Origin: JBHHZI01 sp046757965
Lineage (GTDB): Bacteria; Acidobacteriota; Polarisedimenticolia; SMYD01
Length of the DNA: 8,780 bases
Direction: 5' to 3'
NCBI GenBank assembly: GCA_046757965.1
Contig: JBHHZI010000136.1
Location: 1 to 8,780, forward strand
Shown in pieces: positions 1 through 5,990 of this stretch; the first letter of the stretch is position 1; each line of letters opens with the position of its first letter. The notes below the pieces were generated by a model. The model had not been told where the DNA came from and did no database searches. It worked only from the letters and a program-made list of their open reading frames with translations. A program made the position numbers and the translations under genes.

Positions 1-551
1 CGGCCCTGTCGGTGCTCACCGAGCCGGACTTCTTCGAGGGTGCGGATGAATCGGTCGCGGCGGCGCGCCGGGGAGCGGGTCGCCTGCCGCTGCTGCGCAA
101 GGATTTTCTCGTTGACCCGTGGCAGATCTGGGAATCGCGCCGCCTGGGGGCCGATGCCGTGCTGCTGATCGCGACCGTCTTGCCGGACCAGCAGCTCGCG
201 ACACTGCTATCCACGGCGGTCGAGGCCGATCTCGACGCGCTGGTGGAGGTCAAGAACGAGGCGGAACTGGCCCGGGCGGTGGCGGCCGGCGCGAGGATCA
301 TCGGGGTCAACGCACGAGATCTGTCCGACTTCAGTGTCGACCTCTCGCGGGCCGAGCGGCTGGTCCGGCGCATGCCGGCCGGTGTCGTCCGGGTCGGGGA
401 AAGCGGCGTGTCCGGGCCGGGGGACCTGCGCCGACTCGCGCAGGCCGGATTCGATGCGGCCCTCGTGGGAACCTCGTTGATGGTGACAGCCCGTCCGGGC
501 CGGACGCTGCGTGGATGGCTCGCCGCCGGTGCGCGTGAGCAGCGGCGATGA
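1..551 (+). CDS. trpC: Indole-3-glycerol phosphate synthase, 5'-truncated by window edge
   Basis: This enzyme closes the indole ring of 1-(2-carboxyphenylamino)-1-deoxyribulose 5-phosphate to give indole-3-glycerol phosphate in the cytoplasm. The reading frame is open to the left edge: in-frame codons from position 3 read ALSVLTEPDFFEG, a typical internal TrpC segment, so the GTG at 12 is an internal Val and not the start. About 182 residues are visible against a usual 255-270, so roughly 80 N-terminal residues, including the first catalytic Glu/Lys pair, lie outside. Visible TIM-barrel motifs are LLRKDFLVDPWQI (catalytic Lys), LVEVKNEAEL (catalytic Glu), IIGVNARDL (the family's GxNxR, Asn and Arg kept) and VGESGV (catalytic Glu), then the phosphate-binding ALVGTSLM. 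The TGA stop overlaps the trpF start as ATGA. Identification is firm; only completeness is lacking. Confidence 0.96.
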   Translation, partial: ALSVLTEPDFFEGADESVAAARRGAGRLPLLRKDFLVDPWQIWESRRLGADAVLLIATVLPDQQLATLLSTAVEADLDALVEVKNEAELARAVAAGARIIGVNARDLSDFSVDLSRAERLVRRMPAGVVRVGESGVSGPGDLRRLAQAGFDAALVGTSLMVTARPGRTLRGWLAAGAREQRR

Positions 552-1183
552 CGTTCCGGTTCAAGGTGTGCGGCCTCACCGAATCCCGCGGGCTCGAGGC
601 GGTGCTGGCGGCCGGTGCGGACGCGGTGGGCTTCAACTTTCACCCCGGCAGTGCGCGGTACATCGCCCCGGAGCGGGCCCGCGCGCTGGTGAGGAGACTT
701 CCCGGCCAGGTGGCCGCCGTCGGGGTCTTCGTCAACCTGCCTCTCGACGAGGTCGTGCGTCTCATGGATGTCTCCGGCGTGACCTGGGCGCAGTTTCACG
801 GTGATGACCGCCCGGCAGGGCTGGCCCGGTTTCCCCGGCCGTGGTACCCCGCCCTGAGGCCGCGCGAGGGGATCCCGGCGGACCTCGCCGACTGGGACGC
901 GCCCTTCGTGCTGGTCGATGCCCACCAGGAAGGTCAGTTCGGGGGCACCGGCCGTGCGGCGGACTGGCGCATTGCCCGGCGCATCGCCCGGATGCGCCCC
1001 ACGATCCTGGCCGGCGGGCTGTGCCCGGACAACCTGGCGGAGGCGCTGGCCCGCGTCCGTCCCGCCGGTGTGGATCTGAACAGCGGCGTGGAACAATCGC
1101 CGGGCATCAAGGACCCTGCTCTCGTCTCCCGGGCGGGAGCCATTCTCGCCGAGTGGCACGGAAAGGGAGAGCAAACCGGATGA
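548..1183 (+). CDS. trpF: Phosphoribosylanthranilate isomerase
   Basis: This cytoplasmic TIM-barrel enzyme carries out the Amadori rearrangement of N-(5-phosphoribosyl)anthranilate, the step just before TrpC. At 211 residues it has the normal family length. The N-terminal FKVCGLTE carries the catalytic base Cys8, and LVDAHQEGQFGGTG carries the acid Asp124, equivalent to the Cys/Asp pair of known TrpF enzymes. LAGGLCPDNLAEAL (about 154-167) and GVDLNSGVEQSPGIKD (174-189) are the phosphate-binding and C-terminal signature loops. The start is the ATG that overlaps the trpC stop; the upstream Shine-Dalgarno is poor, so translation is probably coupled to trpC. It overlaps trpB by four bases. TrpC and TrpF are separate proteins here, unlike the E. 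coli fusion. Confidence 0.97.
   Translation: MTFRFKVCGLTESRGLEAVLAAGADAVGFNFHPGSARYIAPERARALVRRLPGQVAAVGVFVNLPLDEVVRLMDVSGVTWAQFHGDDRPAGLARFPRPWYPALRPREGIPADLADWDAPFVLVDAHQEGQFGGTGRAADWRIARRIARMRPTILAGGLCPDNLAEALARVRPAGVDLNSGVEQSPGIKDPALVSRAGAILAEWHGKGEQTG
1164..1170 (+). promoter_or_regulatory. Ribosome binding site of trpB
   Basis: AGGGAGA lies nine bases before the trpB ATG, inside the last codons of trpF. It supports the ATG at 1180 over the much longer open frame that begins at 841, whose extra N-terminus is only a shadow of trpF. Confidence 0.6.
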
Positions 1184-2397
1184 GAGAGAAAGAACTCCGG
1201 CCCGATCGACGGGGGTACTTTGGTCACTTCGGCGGCCGTTACGTGCCCGAGACGTTGATGAGCCCGGTGGAGGAACTCGAGGCGGCGTATGTCGAGGCGC
1301 GCGATGACGCGACGTTCCAGCGCGACCTGACCTATCACCTGCTCGAATACGCCGGGCGACCGACGCCGCTGACCTTTGCGAAGCGACTCTCGGCGCGTGT
1401 CGGTCGGGGCTGCCGCATCTATCTCAAGCGCGAGGACCTCCTGCACACCGGGGCCCACAAGCTGAACAACACGCTGGGGCAGGTCCTGCTGGCCCGGCGC
1501 ATGGGGAAAGAGCAGGTCGTGGCGGAGACCGGTGCCGGCCAGCACGGTGTCGCGACGGCCACCGCCGCGGCGCTGCTCGGGATGCGGTGCACCGTCTACA
1601 TGGGAGCCGAGGACATGCGCCGCCAGGCGCCCAATGTGGCGCGGATGCGCCTGCTGGGCGCGGACGTGCGCGAGGTCACCGCCGGGAGCGGCACCCTCAA
1701 GGACGCCATCAACGAGGCGATGCGCGACTGGGTGACCCACGTGCGGCAGACGGCGTTCGTGCTCGGCTCGGTGCTCGGCCCCCATCCATACCCGATGATG
1801 GTGCGTGACTTCCAGGTCGTGATCGGGCGCGAGGCCCGGGAGCAGATCCTGGATGCGGAAGGTCGCCTCCCCGACCAGCTCGTGGCCTGTGTCGGAGGGG
1901 GGTCGAACAGCATCGGCCTGTTCACCGCCTTCCTGGAGGATGCCTCCGTCCGCATGACCGGGGTGGAGGCAGGAGGCGAGGGGATCGAGACGGGCCGTCA
2001 CGCGGCTCGCTTCGCCGGCGGATCGCCGGGCGTGTTCCAGGGCACGTTGACGCACGTGCTGCAGGATACGGCCGGCAACATCCGGACCACTCACTCGGTG
2101 TCGGCAGGGCTCGACTACGCAGCGGTCGGGCCGGAGCACGTCCTGCTGCGCGACCGCGGGCGGGTGACCTACACCGCGGTCAACGACGACGCGGCTCTGG
2201 CGGCCTTCCACACGCTGGCACGCTGCGAGGGCATCCTGCCGGCGCTGGAATCGAGTCACGCCCTCGCCTGGGTCCTGCAACCGGGGGCGGTTCCCGACGA
2301 CGCGCTGGTGATCGTCAACCTGTCCGGACGGGGCGACAAGGATCTGGACACGGTTCTCGAACGTCTGGGCGAAGACGGGCCGGGTGGCAGACCATGA
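1180..2397 (+). CDS. trpB: Tryptophan synthase beta subunit
   Basis: This PLP enzyme condenses indole with serine to make tryptophan, in an alpha2beta2 complex with TrpA. The 405 residues begin MREKELRPDRRGYFGHFGGR, the normal N-terminus of TrpB1-type proteins. PLP forms its Schiff base with Lys94 in HTGAHKLNN, and the catalytic Glu is Glu116 in AETGAGQHG. Further signatures are GSVLGPHPYPMMVRDFQ, the PLP-phosphate loop CVGGGSNSIGLF, EAGGEG, SVSAGLDYAAVGPEH, EGILPALESSHALAW and the C-terminal NLSGRGDKD. The domain layout and length match the beta chain that pairs with TrpA, not the longer TrpB2 form. The ATG is fixed by homology and by the AGGGAGA site upstream. The gene overlaps both trpF and trpA by four bases, which would favour equal synthesis of the two subunits. 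Confidence 0.98.
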   Translation: MREKELRPDRRGYFGHFGGRYVPETLMSPVEELEAAYVEARDDATFQRDLTYHLLEYAGRPTPLTFAKRLSARVGRGCRIYLKREDLLHTGAHKLNNTLGQVLLARRMGKEQVVAETGAGQHGVATATAAALLGMRCTVYMGAEDMRRQAPNVARMRLLGADVREVTAGSGTLKDAINEAMRDWVTHVRQTAFVLGSVLGPHPYPMMVRDFQVVIGREAREQILDAEGRLPDQLVACVGGGSNSIGLFTAFLEDASVRMTGVEAGGEGIETGRHAARFAGGSPGVFQGTLTHVLQDTAGNIRTTHSVSAGLDYAAVGPEHVLLRDRGRVTYTAVNDDAALAAFHTLARCEGILPALESSHALAWVLQPGAVPDDALVIVNLSGRGDKDLDTVLERLGEDGPGGRP

Positions 2398-3188
2398 GCC
2401 GGCTGGCCGAAGCACTTCACCGGGCCCGGGAGGCGGGACGCCTCGCCCTGATCCCCTACCTCACGGCGGGCGATCCCGATGCGCAGACCACGCGGGACAT
2501 CGTCTTGATGCTCGACGAGGAGGGGGCGGACATCATCGAGCTGGGTGTGCCGTTCTCCGACCCTCTCGCCGACGGCATCACCAATCAGCGGGCCGCGGAG
2601 CGAGCGCTGGCAGGCGGCATGACCCTGGCGGGGACGCTGGAGCTGGTGTCGGAGATTCGCTCCGCCAGCCCGGTGCCCCTGATGCTGTTCACCTACTTCA
2701 ATCCCATCTATGCCATGGGCGTGGAATCGTTCGCGAAGTCCGCATCGGTCGCGGGCATCGACGGCGTTCTGGTCACCGACCTGCCGCCCGAGGAGGCGGA
2801 GGACTACCGTGAGATTCTTCTGGATGCGGGCATCGATCCGGTGTTCATGCTCTCCCCGACCAGTGGGCCCGAGCGTGTCCGGCTGGTCGCCGAGAAGACG
2901 CGAGGGTTCATCTACTACGTCTGCAGGACCGGCGTGACCGGGGCCCAGGAGGCGCTCCCCGATCACCTGCGGGAAGATGTGGCCCGTCTGAGGCTCACCA
3001 CCGGTCATCCGGTCGCGGCCGGGTTCGGCCTGAGCCGGCCGGAGCACCTCGAGGCGCTCGCCGGGGCGGCCGATGCGGCGGTCGTCGGCTCGGCGCTGGT
3101 GCGCCTCATCGGTGCGGCGGAGAGTCGTGCCGCCGCCGTCGAGGCCGTGAGGGCGTTCGTGAGGCGCCTGCAGGGAGGGTCCGCATGA
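2394..3188 (+). CDS. trpA: Tryptophan synthase alpha subunit
   Basis: This TIM-barrel subunit cleaves indole-3-glycerol phosphate to indole and glyceraldehyde 3-phosphate and passes indole through a tunnel to TrpB. The 264 residues are of normal length. Glu49 (in IIELGVPFSDP) and Asp60 (PLADG) match the catalytic pair at the same numbers as in the Salmonella enzyme. Other signatures are LIPYLTAGDPD (19-29), TYFNPIYAMG (100-109), VTDLPPEE (127-134), YYVCRTGVTGAQ with the loop-6 Thr182, AAGFGLSRPEHL and the phosphate site VVGSALV. Right after Asp60 the usual PTIQ-like residues read ITNQ (62-65), an unusual change in loop 2 that is reported as a finding. The gene overlaps trpB and the chorismate mutase gene by four bases each. 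Confidence 0.97.
   Translation: MSRLAEALHRAREAGRLALIPYLTAGDPDAQTTRDIVLMLDEEGADIIELGVPFSDPLADGITNQRAAERALAGGMTLAGTLELVSEIRSASPVPLMLFTYFNPIYAMGVESFAKSASVAGIDGVLVTDLPPEEAEDYREILLDAGIDPVFMLSPTSGPERVRLVAEKTRGFIYYVCRTGVTGAQEALPDHLREDVARLRLTTGHPVAAGFGLSRPEHLEALAGAADAAVVGSALVRLIGAAESRAAAVEAVRAFVRRLQGGSA
3173..3179 (+). promoter_or_regulatory. Ribosome binding site of the chorismate mutase gene
   Basis: GGGAGGG sits five bases before the ATG at 3185 and within the last codons of trpA. It is one of the best Shine-Dalgarno matches in the window and supports this start. Confidence 0.6.
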
Positions 3189-3499
3189 ACCGCGACATCC
3201 GCCGAGATCTTCGTCCCTGGCGGGACCGGATCGACGCCATCGATCAGCAGCTCGCCGAACTTCTCAACGAGCGCGCCGCCTGCGCCATCGAGATCGGGAA
3301 GTTGAAACGGACGGCGGCCCTCCCGATCTACGACCCGGCGCGCGAGACCGAGATCCTGCGCCGGATCTCGGCGCACGACGGCGGCCCTCTCTCGGGAGCC
3401 GCGCTCCGGCGCGTGTTCGAGCGCATTCTCGACGAGTCGCGCAGCCAGGAACGAGCCGGCGCGCCGGCATCCGACACTGACACAGACCGGAGGCAGTGA
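3185..3499 (+). CDS. Chorismate mutase, free-standing AroQ class
   Basis: This protein should rearrange chorismate to prephenate, the committed step toward tyrosine and phenylalanine, in the cytoplasm as an all-helical dimer. Its 104 residues cover one AroQ domain and nothing else. By alignment with the E. coli P-protein mutase domain, Arg13 (WRDRIDAID), Arg30 and Lys41 (NERAACAIEIGKLK), Asp50, Arg53 and Glu54 (YDPARETEIL) and Ser85 (DESRSQE) match known active-site positions. The position equal to E. coli Gln88 is Glu89 here. The last fifteen residues are polar and probably disordered. The gene lies between trpA (4-base overlap) and the DAHP synthase gene (1-base gap). In Bacillus-type enzymes an AroQ domain is fused to the N-terminus of this same kind of DAHP synthase, so a physical complex between the two products is plausible but only inferred. 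Confidence 0.93.
   Translation: MNRDIRRDLRPWRDRIDAIDQQLAELLNERAACAIEIGKLKRTAALPIYDPARETEILRRISAHDGGPLSGAALRRVFERILDESRSQERAGAPASDTDTDRRQ
3488..3493 (+). promoter_or_regulatory. Ribosome binding site of aroF
   Basis: CGGAGG lies seven bases before the ATG at 3501. This is the one junction inside the aromatic operon that is not an overlap, and it has a strong site of its own, which fits independent initiation of the pathway's entry enzyme. Confidence 0.65.
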
Positions 3500-3500
3500 G

Positions 3501-4544
3501 ATGGTCATCGTGATGAACCCCCACGCAACCGAGGAGCAGATCCAGCATGTCATCGAGGCCCTCGTGGCGCGGGGTTATGACGCGCATCGCTCGTCGGGAA
3601 CGGAGCGGACCGTGATCGGGGCGGTGGGTGATGCCCAGGGCGGGACCCCGGACGATTTCCGACTGCTCGACGGGGTCGCCAACGTCGTCCGGATCTCCGA
3701 GAAGTACAAGCTGGCCGGGCGCACCTTCCAGCCCCAGGACACGACCATCCGGATCGGGGATGTGGAGGTCGGGGCCCGCGAGGTGATCGTCATGGCCGGC
3801 CCGTGCTCTGTGGAGAACGAGAGCCAGATCGGAGAGTGTGCCGCGGCCGTGAGGGAAGCCGGCGCGCGCATCCTGCGCGGCGGCGCCTACAAGCCGCGGA
3901 CCTCGCCGTACAGTTTCCAGGGGCTGGGCAAGGAAGGTCTCCCGCTGCTCCGGCGCGCCGCCGACGACAACGGTCTGGTCATCGTCTCCGAGATCCTCGA
4001 CGCCGACGACCTGCCCCTGTTCCTCGACACCGTCGATATCATCCAGGTCGGCGCGCGCAACATGCAGAACTTCGCGCTGCTGAAGCGCCTGGCCCGTGTC
4101 CATCATCCGGTCCTTCTCAAGCGCGGCATGAGTGCCACCATCAATGAGCTGCTGCTCTCCGCCGAGTACCTGCTGGCCGGAGGCAATCGCGAGGTGATGC
4201 TCTGCGAGCGGGGCATCCGCACGTTCGAGACGTCGACGCGGAACACCCTCGACCTGTCGGCGATCCCGATCCTCAAGCGCGTGAGCCACCTGCCGGTCAT
4301 CGCGGACCCCAGCCATGGCACGGGACTGCGTGACTACGTGGTGCCGATGGGGCGGGCGGCGGTGGCCGCCGGTGCGGACGGCCTGCTGGTGGAGGTTCAC
4401 CCGCGGCCCGAGGCGGCTCTCTCCGACGGCGCCCAGTCCCTCACGCCGGCGATGTTCACGTCGCTGATGGAACAGATCCGGATCATCGTCACGGCCATGA
4501 AGCGGTCCCTCGCCGGCGGTTCTGTCGTGCGTCCGGTGGAATGA
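3501..4544 (+). CDS. aroF: DAHP synthase with N-terminal ferredoxin-like regulatory domain (Thermotoga type)
   Basis: The enzyme joins phosphoenolpyruvate and erythrose 4-phosphate to make DAHP, the first step of the shikimate pathway. The 347 residues form two domains. Residues 1 to about 65 (MVIVMNPHATEEQIQHVIEA onward) are the small ferredoxin-like regulatory domain of the type I-beta family, and residues 85-340 are the TIM barrel. Barrel motifs are MAGPCSVE, RGGAYKPRTSPYSFQGLG, QVGARNMQNF, LKRGMSATINE, ADPSHGTG, VEVHP and LSDGAQSLTP. The metal ligands Cys102, His272, Glu298 and Asp309 fall at the same numbers as in the T. maritima enzyme as I recall it. His29 and Ser31, known to hold the tyrosine effector in that enzyme, are also present, which predicts feedback inhibition. 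The symbol aroF follows common usage for this family and says nothing about E. coli AroF, which belongs to another subfamily. Confidence 0.96.
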   Translation: MVIVMNPHATEEQIQHVIEALVARGYDAHRSSGTERTVIGAVGDAQGGTPDDFRLLDGVANVVRISEKYKLAGRTFQPQDTTIRIGDVEVGAREVIVMAGPCSVENESQIGECAAAVREAGARILRGGAYKPRTSPYSFQGLGKEGLPLLRRAADDNGLVIVSEILDADDLPLFLDTVDIIQVGARNMQNFALLKRLARVHHPVLLKRGMSATINELLLSAEYLLAGGNREVMLCERGIRTFETSTRNTLDLSAIPILKRVSHLPVIADPSHGTGLRDYVVPMGRAAVAAGADGLLVEVHPRPEAALSDGAQSLTPAMFTSLMEQIRIIVTAMKRSLAGGSVVRPVE

Positions 4545-5473
4545 TGCCCGACTCCTCCCCGCCGCATGAGACGGCGCCGTTCAGACGGATCGGTCTGGTC
4601 GGTGTCGGCCTGATCGGCGGGTCCGTGGGCCTGGCGGTCAAGGCCGGTCTGGGACCGGCGGTGAGGATCACCGGCGTCGACCCGGGCGTGTCCGCGGCCG
4701 AGGCGGTCGCCGCCGGCGCGGTCGACCGGATGTCGGGCGATGTGGCCGATGCCTGCTCGGATGCCGACCTGGTGATTCTTGCCCCTCCGGCAGGCGAGAT
4801 CCTGTCCGTGCTCCCGCGTCTGGCGGGCATCACGCGCCCCGGGGTGCTGGTCACCGATGTCGCGGGAGCGAAGACCGCTATCTGCGACGCGGGCGAGAGG
4901 GCCCTCGACGGGCATGGCACGTTCATCGGGGGGCACCCCATGGCCGGAGCCGAGCGAGGCGGGATCGGTGCCGCCCGGGCCGATCTGTTCCACGAGGCCG
5001 CCTGGGTGCTGTGTGCGGGCCCGGACCAGGCCGCACCCGGGCTGACGGCGCTCGAGTCGCTCATCCGGACGGTGGGCGCGCGGCCCGTCCGGCTCTCCCC
5101 GGAGCGCCATGACCGGGCCGTGGCACGCGTCAGCCATGTGCCGCAACTGCTGGCGCTGGCCCTGCTGATGCAGGTGGCCGACGATGGCCACCGGGAGGAT
5201 CTCCTTGCTCTCGCCGGCGGTGGTTTCTCCGACCTGACGCGCATCGGGTCCAGTCCGTTTGCTCCCTGGCAGGATGTTCTCCAGCAGAACGCCTCACGGA
5301 TCCAGGCGGCACTCGACGACCTGGGTGTCTCGATCGCCGTCCTGCGCGAGCTGGTGGGGACCCGACCGGAGCGTCTGGAAGACCTGTTCCGGAAGGCGCA
5401 AGGATGTCGCCGGCAGCTGGGATCTCGTCGCCCCCTCGGGTCGGTCGATGCGGCCGACCCGGGTCCATCCTGA
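4541..5473 (+). CDS. tyrA: Prephenate (or arogenate) dehydrogenase, TyrA family
   Basis: TyrA oxidatively decarboxylates prephenate to 4-hydroxyphenylpyruvate, or arogenate to tyrosine; the sequence does not settle which substrate is used. The 310 residues comprise a Rossmann domain with GVGLIGGS (21-28) and Asp47 at the end of strand 2, which favours NAD+ over NADP+, followed by a helical dimerisation domain. Catalytic-type residues are His132 (GGHPMAG), Glu138, His199 (SHVPQLLA), Arg234 (DLTRIGSS) and Trp243. The loop that usually reads DVGSVK is DVAGAK, so a conserved Ser is Gly109. There is no C-terminal ACT domain and no fused chorismate mutase. The start is taken as the ATG that overlaps the aroF stop; a second ATG follows at 4544, and the short GGTGGA before them does not discriminate. 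The last fifteen or so codons form a strong RNA hairpin and encode a non-conserved tail. Confidence 0.94.
   Translation: MMPDSSPPHETAPFRRIGLVGVGLIGGSVGLAVKAGLGPAVRITGVDPGVSAAEAVAAGAVDRMSGDVADACSDADLVILAPPAGEILSVLPRLAGITRPGVLVTDVAGAKTAICDAGERALDGHGTFIGGHPMAGAERGGIGAARADLFHEAAWVLCAGPDQAAPGLTALESLIRTVGARPVRLSPERHDRAVARVSHVPQLLALALLMQVADDGHREDLLALAGGGFSDLTRIGSSPFAPWQDVLQQNASRIQAALDDLGVSIAVLRELVGTRPERLEDLFRKAQGCRRQLGSRRPLGSVDAADPGPS
5435..5463 (+). other. Strong hairpin in the 3' end of tyrA
   Basis: Positions 5435-5447 and 5451-5463 form a 13-bp stem (CTCGGGTCGGTCG against CGGCCGACCCGGG, with two G-U pairs) closed by a three-base ATG loop. It ends eight bases before the tyrA stop codon. The downstream bases are not T-rich, so it is not a standard intrinsic terminator. 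It could mark the operon's 3' end for RNase protection, pause transcription, or be a chance product of high G+C. Confidence 0.5.
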
Positions 5474-5573
5474 GACCCGACCGGTTGAACGTGGGGCGAT
5501 GGCGCGGCAGGAGACGCGGGCAGCCGGGGAAGACGCGGCGGCGGCCGGTTGTCGGCCGCGTCGAGGGCGGGCT
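5474..5573. other. Intergenic gap between aromatic operon and downstream gene group
   Basis: This 100-bp stretch is the only sizeable gap between genes in the window. It holds an inverted repeat at 5532-5562 and a GAGGG ribosome-binding-like site at 5563-5567. I see no convincing -35/-10 pair and no T run after either hairpin. Read-through from tyrA into the next genes and a separate promoter that I cannot recognise are both possible. Confidence 0.5.
5532..5562 (+). repeat. Inverted repeat with two competing stems before the exported-protein gene
   Basis: GACGCGGC (5532-5539) pairs perfectly with GCCGCGTC (5555-5562), an 8-bp stem with a 15-base loop. GCGGCCG (5541-5547) also pairs with CGGCCGC (5553-5559), a 7-bp stem with a 5-base loop, and the two stems share bases and exclude each other. 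The element ends just before the GAGGG site of the next gene. No T tract follows. In DNA this G+C-rich, such repeats can arise by chance. Confidence 0.4.
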
Positions 5574-5990
5574 ATGGTGAAGGGGATGCGACATGTCACG
5601 CCGGTTCTGTGCCTCGTCGGTCTGGTGGCCGTGGCGGTTGCCGCGGGACAGCCGGAGCCCGCCAGCGGGTCGAGACCGGCGACCGTCGGCCGATTCCTGG
5701 CGGCGTGGGCGGAGCGCGTCGGGGTCGAGCTCCCGGCAGGACCCCTTGATGACGGCTCGCTCGCGGTTCTGCAGGACCGGAGAATGATCGCCGCCGATGT
5801 GGATCCGGCCCGCATCCTGACCGAGGGGGACCTGGTCCGGTTGCTCGCCACGGCCGGGGTCCGGGTGCAGGCACCCGAGGCCGGGCGGCCGGTCTCGGCG
5901 GCCCGGGTCGAGCAGTTCTTTGCCACCTTTCACGAGCTGTTCGATGCGAGGGCCCGGCCACATCTGCGCTTCGTCCCGCCGCCGAGGTGA
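5574..5990 (+). CDS. Small exported protein of unknown function
   Basis: I do not recognise the family. The 138-residue product starts with a short basic region (MVKGMRH), a hydrophobic core at about residues 8-24 and a likely cleavage site in AVAAGQPEP, so it is probably exported; Cys13 lies inside the hydrophobic core and is not a lipobox. The mature part is short and helical: FLAAWAERVG (41-50), a segment around LAVLQDRRMIAADVDPARIL (63-82), TEGDLVRLLATAGVRV (83-98) and VEQFFATFHELF (112-123), ending in PPPR. The middle faintly recalls S-layer-homology-like repeats, but the match is too weak to assert. The ATG at 5574 is preferred because GAGGG lies six bases before it; ATG 5586 is the alternative. 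It overlaps the next gene by four bases (GTGA), so it is probably made together with that membrane protein. Confidence 0.7.
   Translation: MVKGMRHVTPVLCLVGLVAVAVAAGQPEPASGSRPATVGRFLAAWAERVGVELPAGPLDDGSLAVLQDRRMIAADVDPARILTEGDLVRLLATAGVRVQAPEAGRPVSAARVEQFFATFHELFDARARPHLRFVPPPR

Noticed and set aside
12..551. GTG at 12 as the true start of trpC
   Set aside because: The frame is open to position 3 and upstream codons encode conserved TrpC residues (ALSVLTEPDFF), so the gene is cut by the window edge.
841..1179. Long N-terminal extension of trpB starting at 841
   Set aside because: It lies in another frame of trpF, encodes an Arg/Pro/Gly-rich non-conserved stretch, and the typical TrpB N-terminus with a good ribosome site begins at 1180.
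934..2415. 493-codon open frame on the minus strand, and similar long minus-strand frames
   Set aside because: These mirror real genes in GC-rich DNA, have Arg/His/Pro-rich composition and no recognisable domains, and cover confidently identified plus-strand genes.
5435..5480. Rho-independent terminator after tyrA
   Set aside because: The hairpin is strong, but the bases after it (TCCATCCTGAGACC) contain no T run.
5259..5573. Upstream extension of the 138-residue gene into tyrA
   Set aside because: The frame is open back to 5259 only as a shadow of tyrA; the signal peptide and ribosome-like site favour ATG 5574.
5549..5586. Possible promoter TTGTCG / TATGGT giving a near-leaderless start at ATG 5586
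   Set aside because: Each box matches only 4 of 6 consensus bases and overlaps the inverted repeat and the preferred start codon; such matches are expected by chance.
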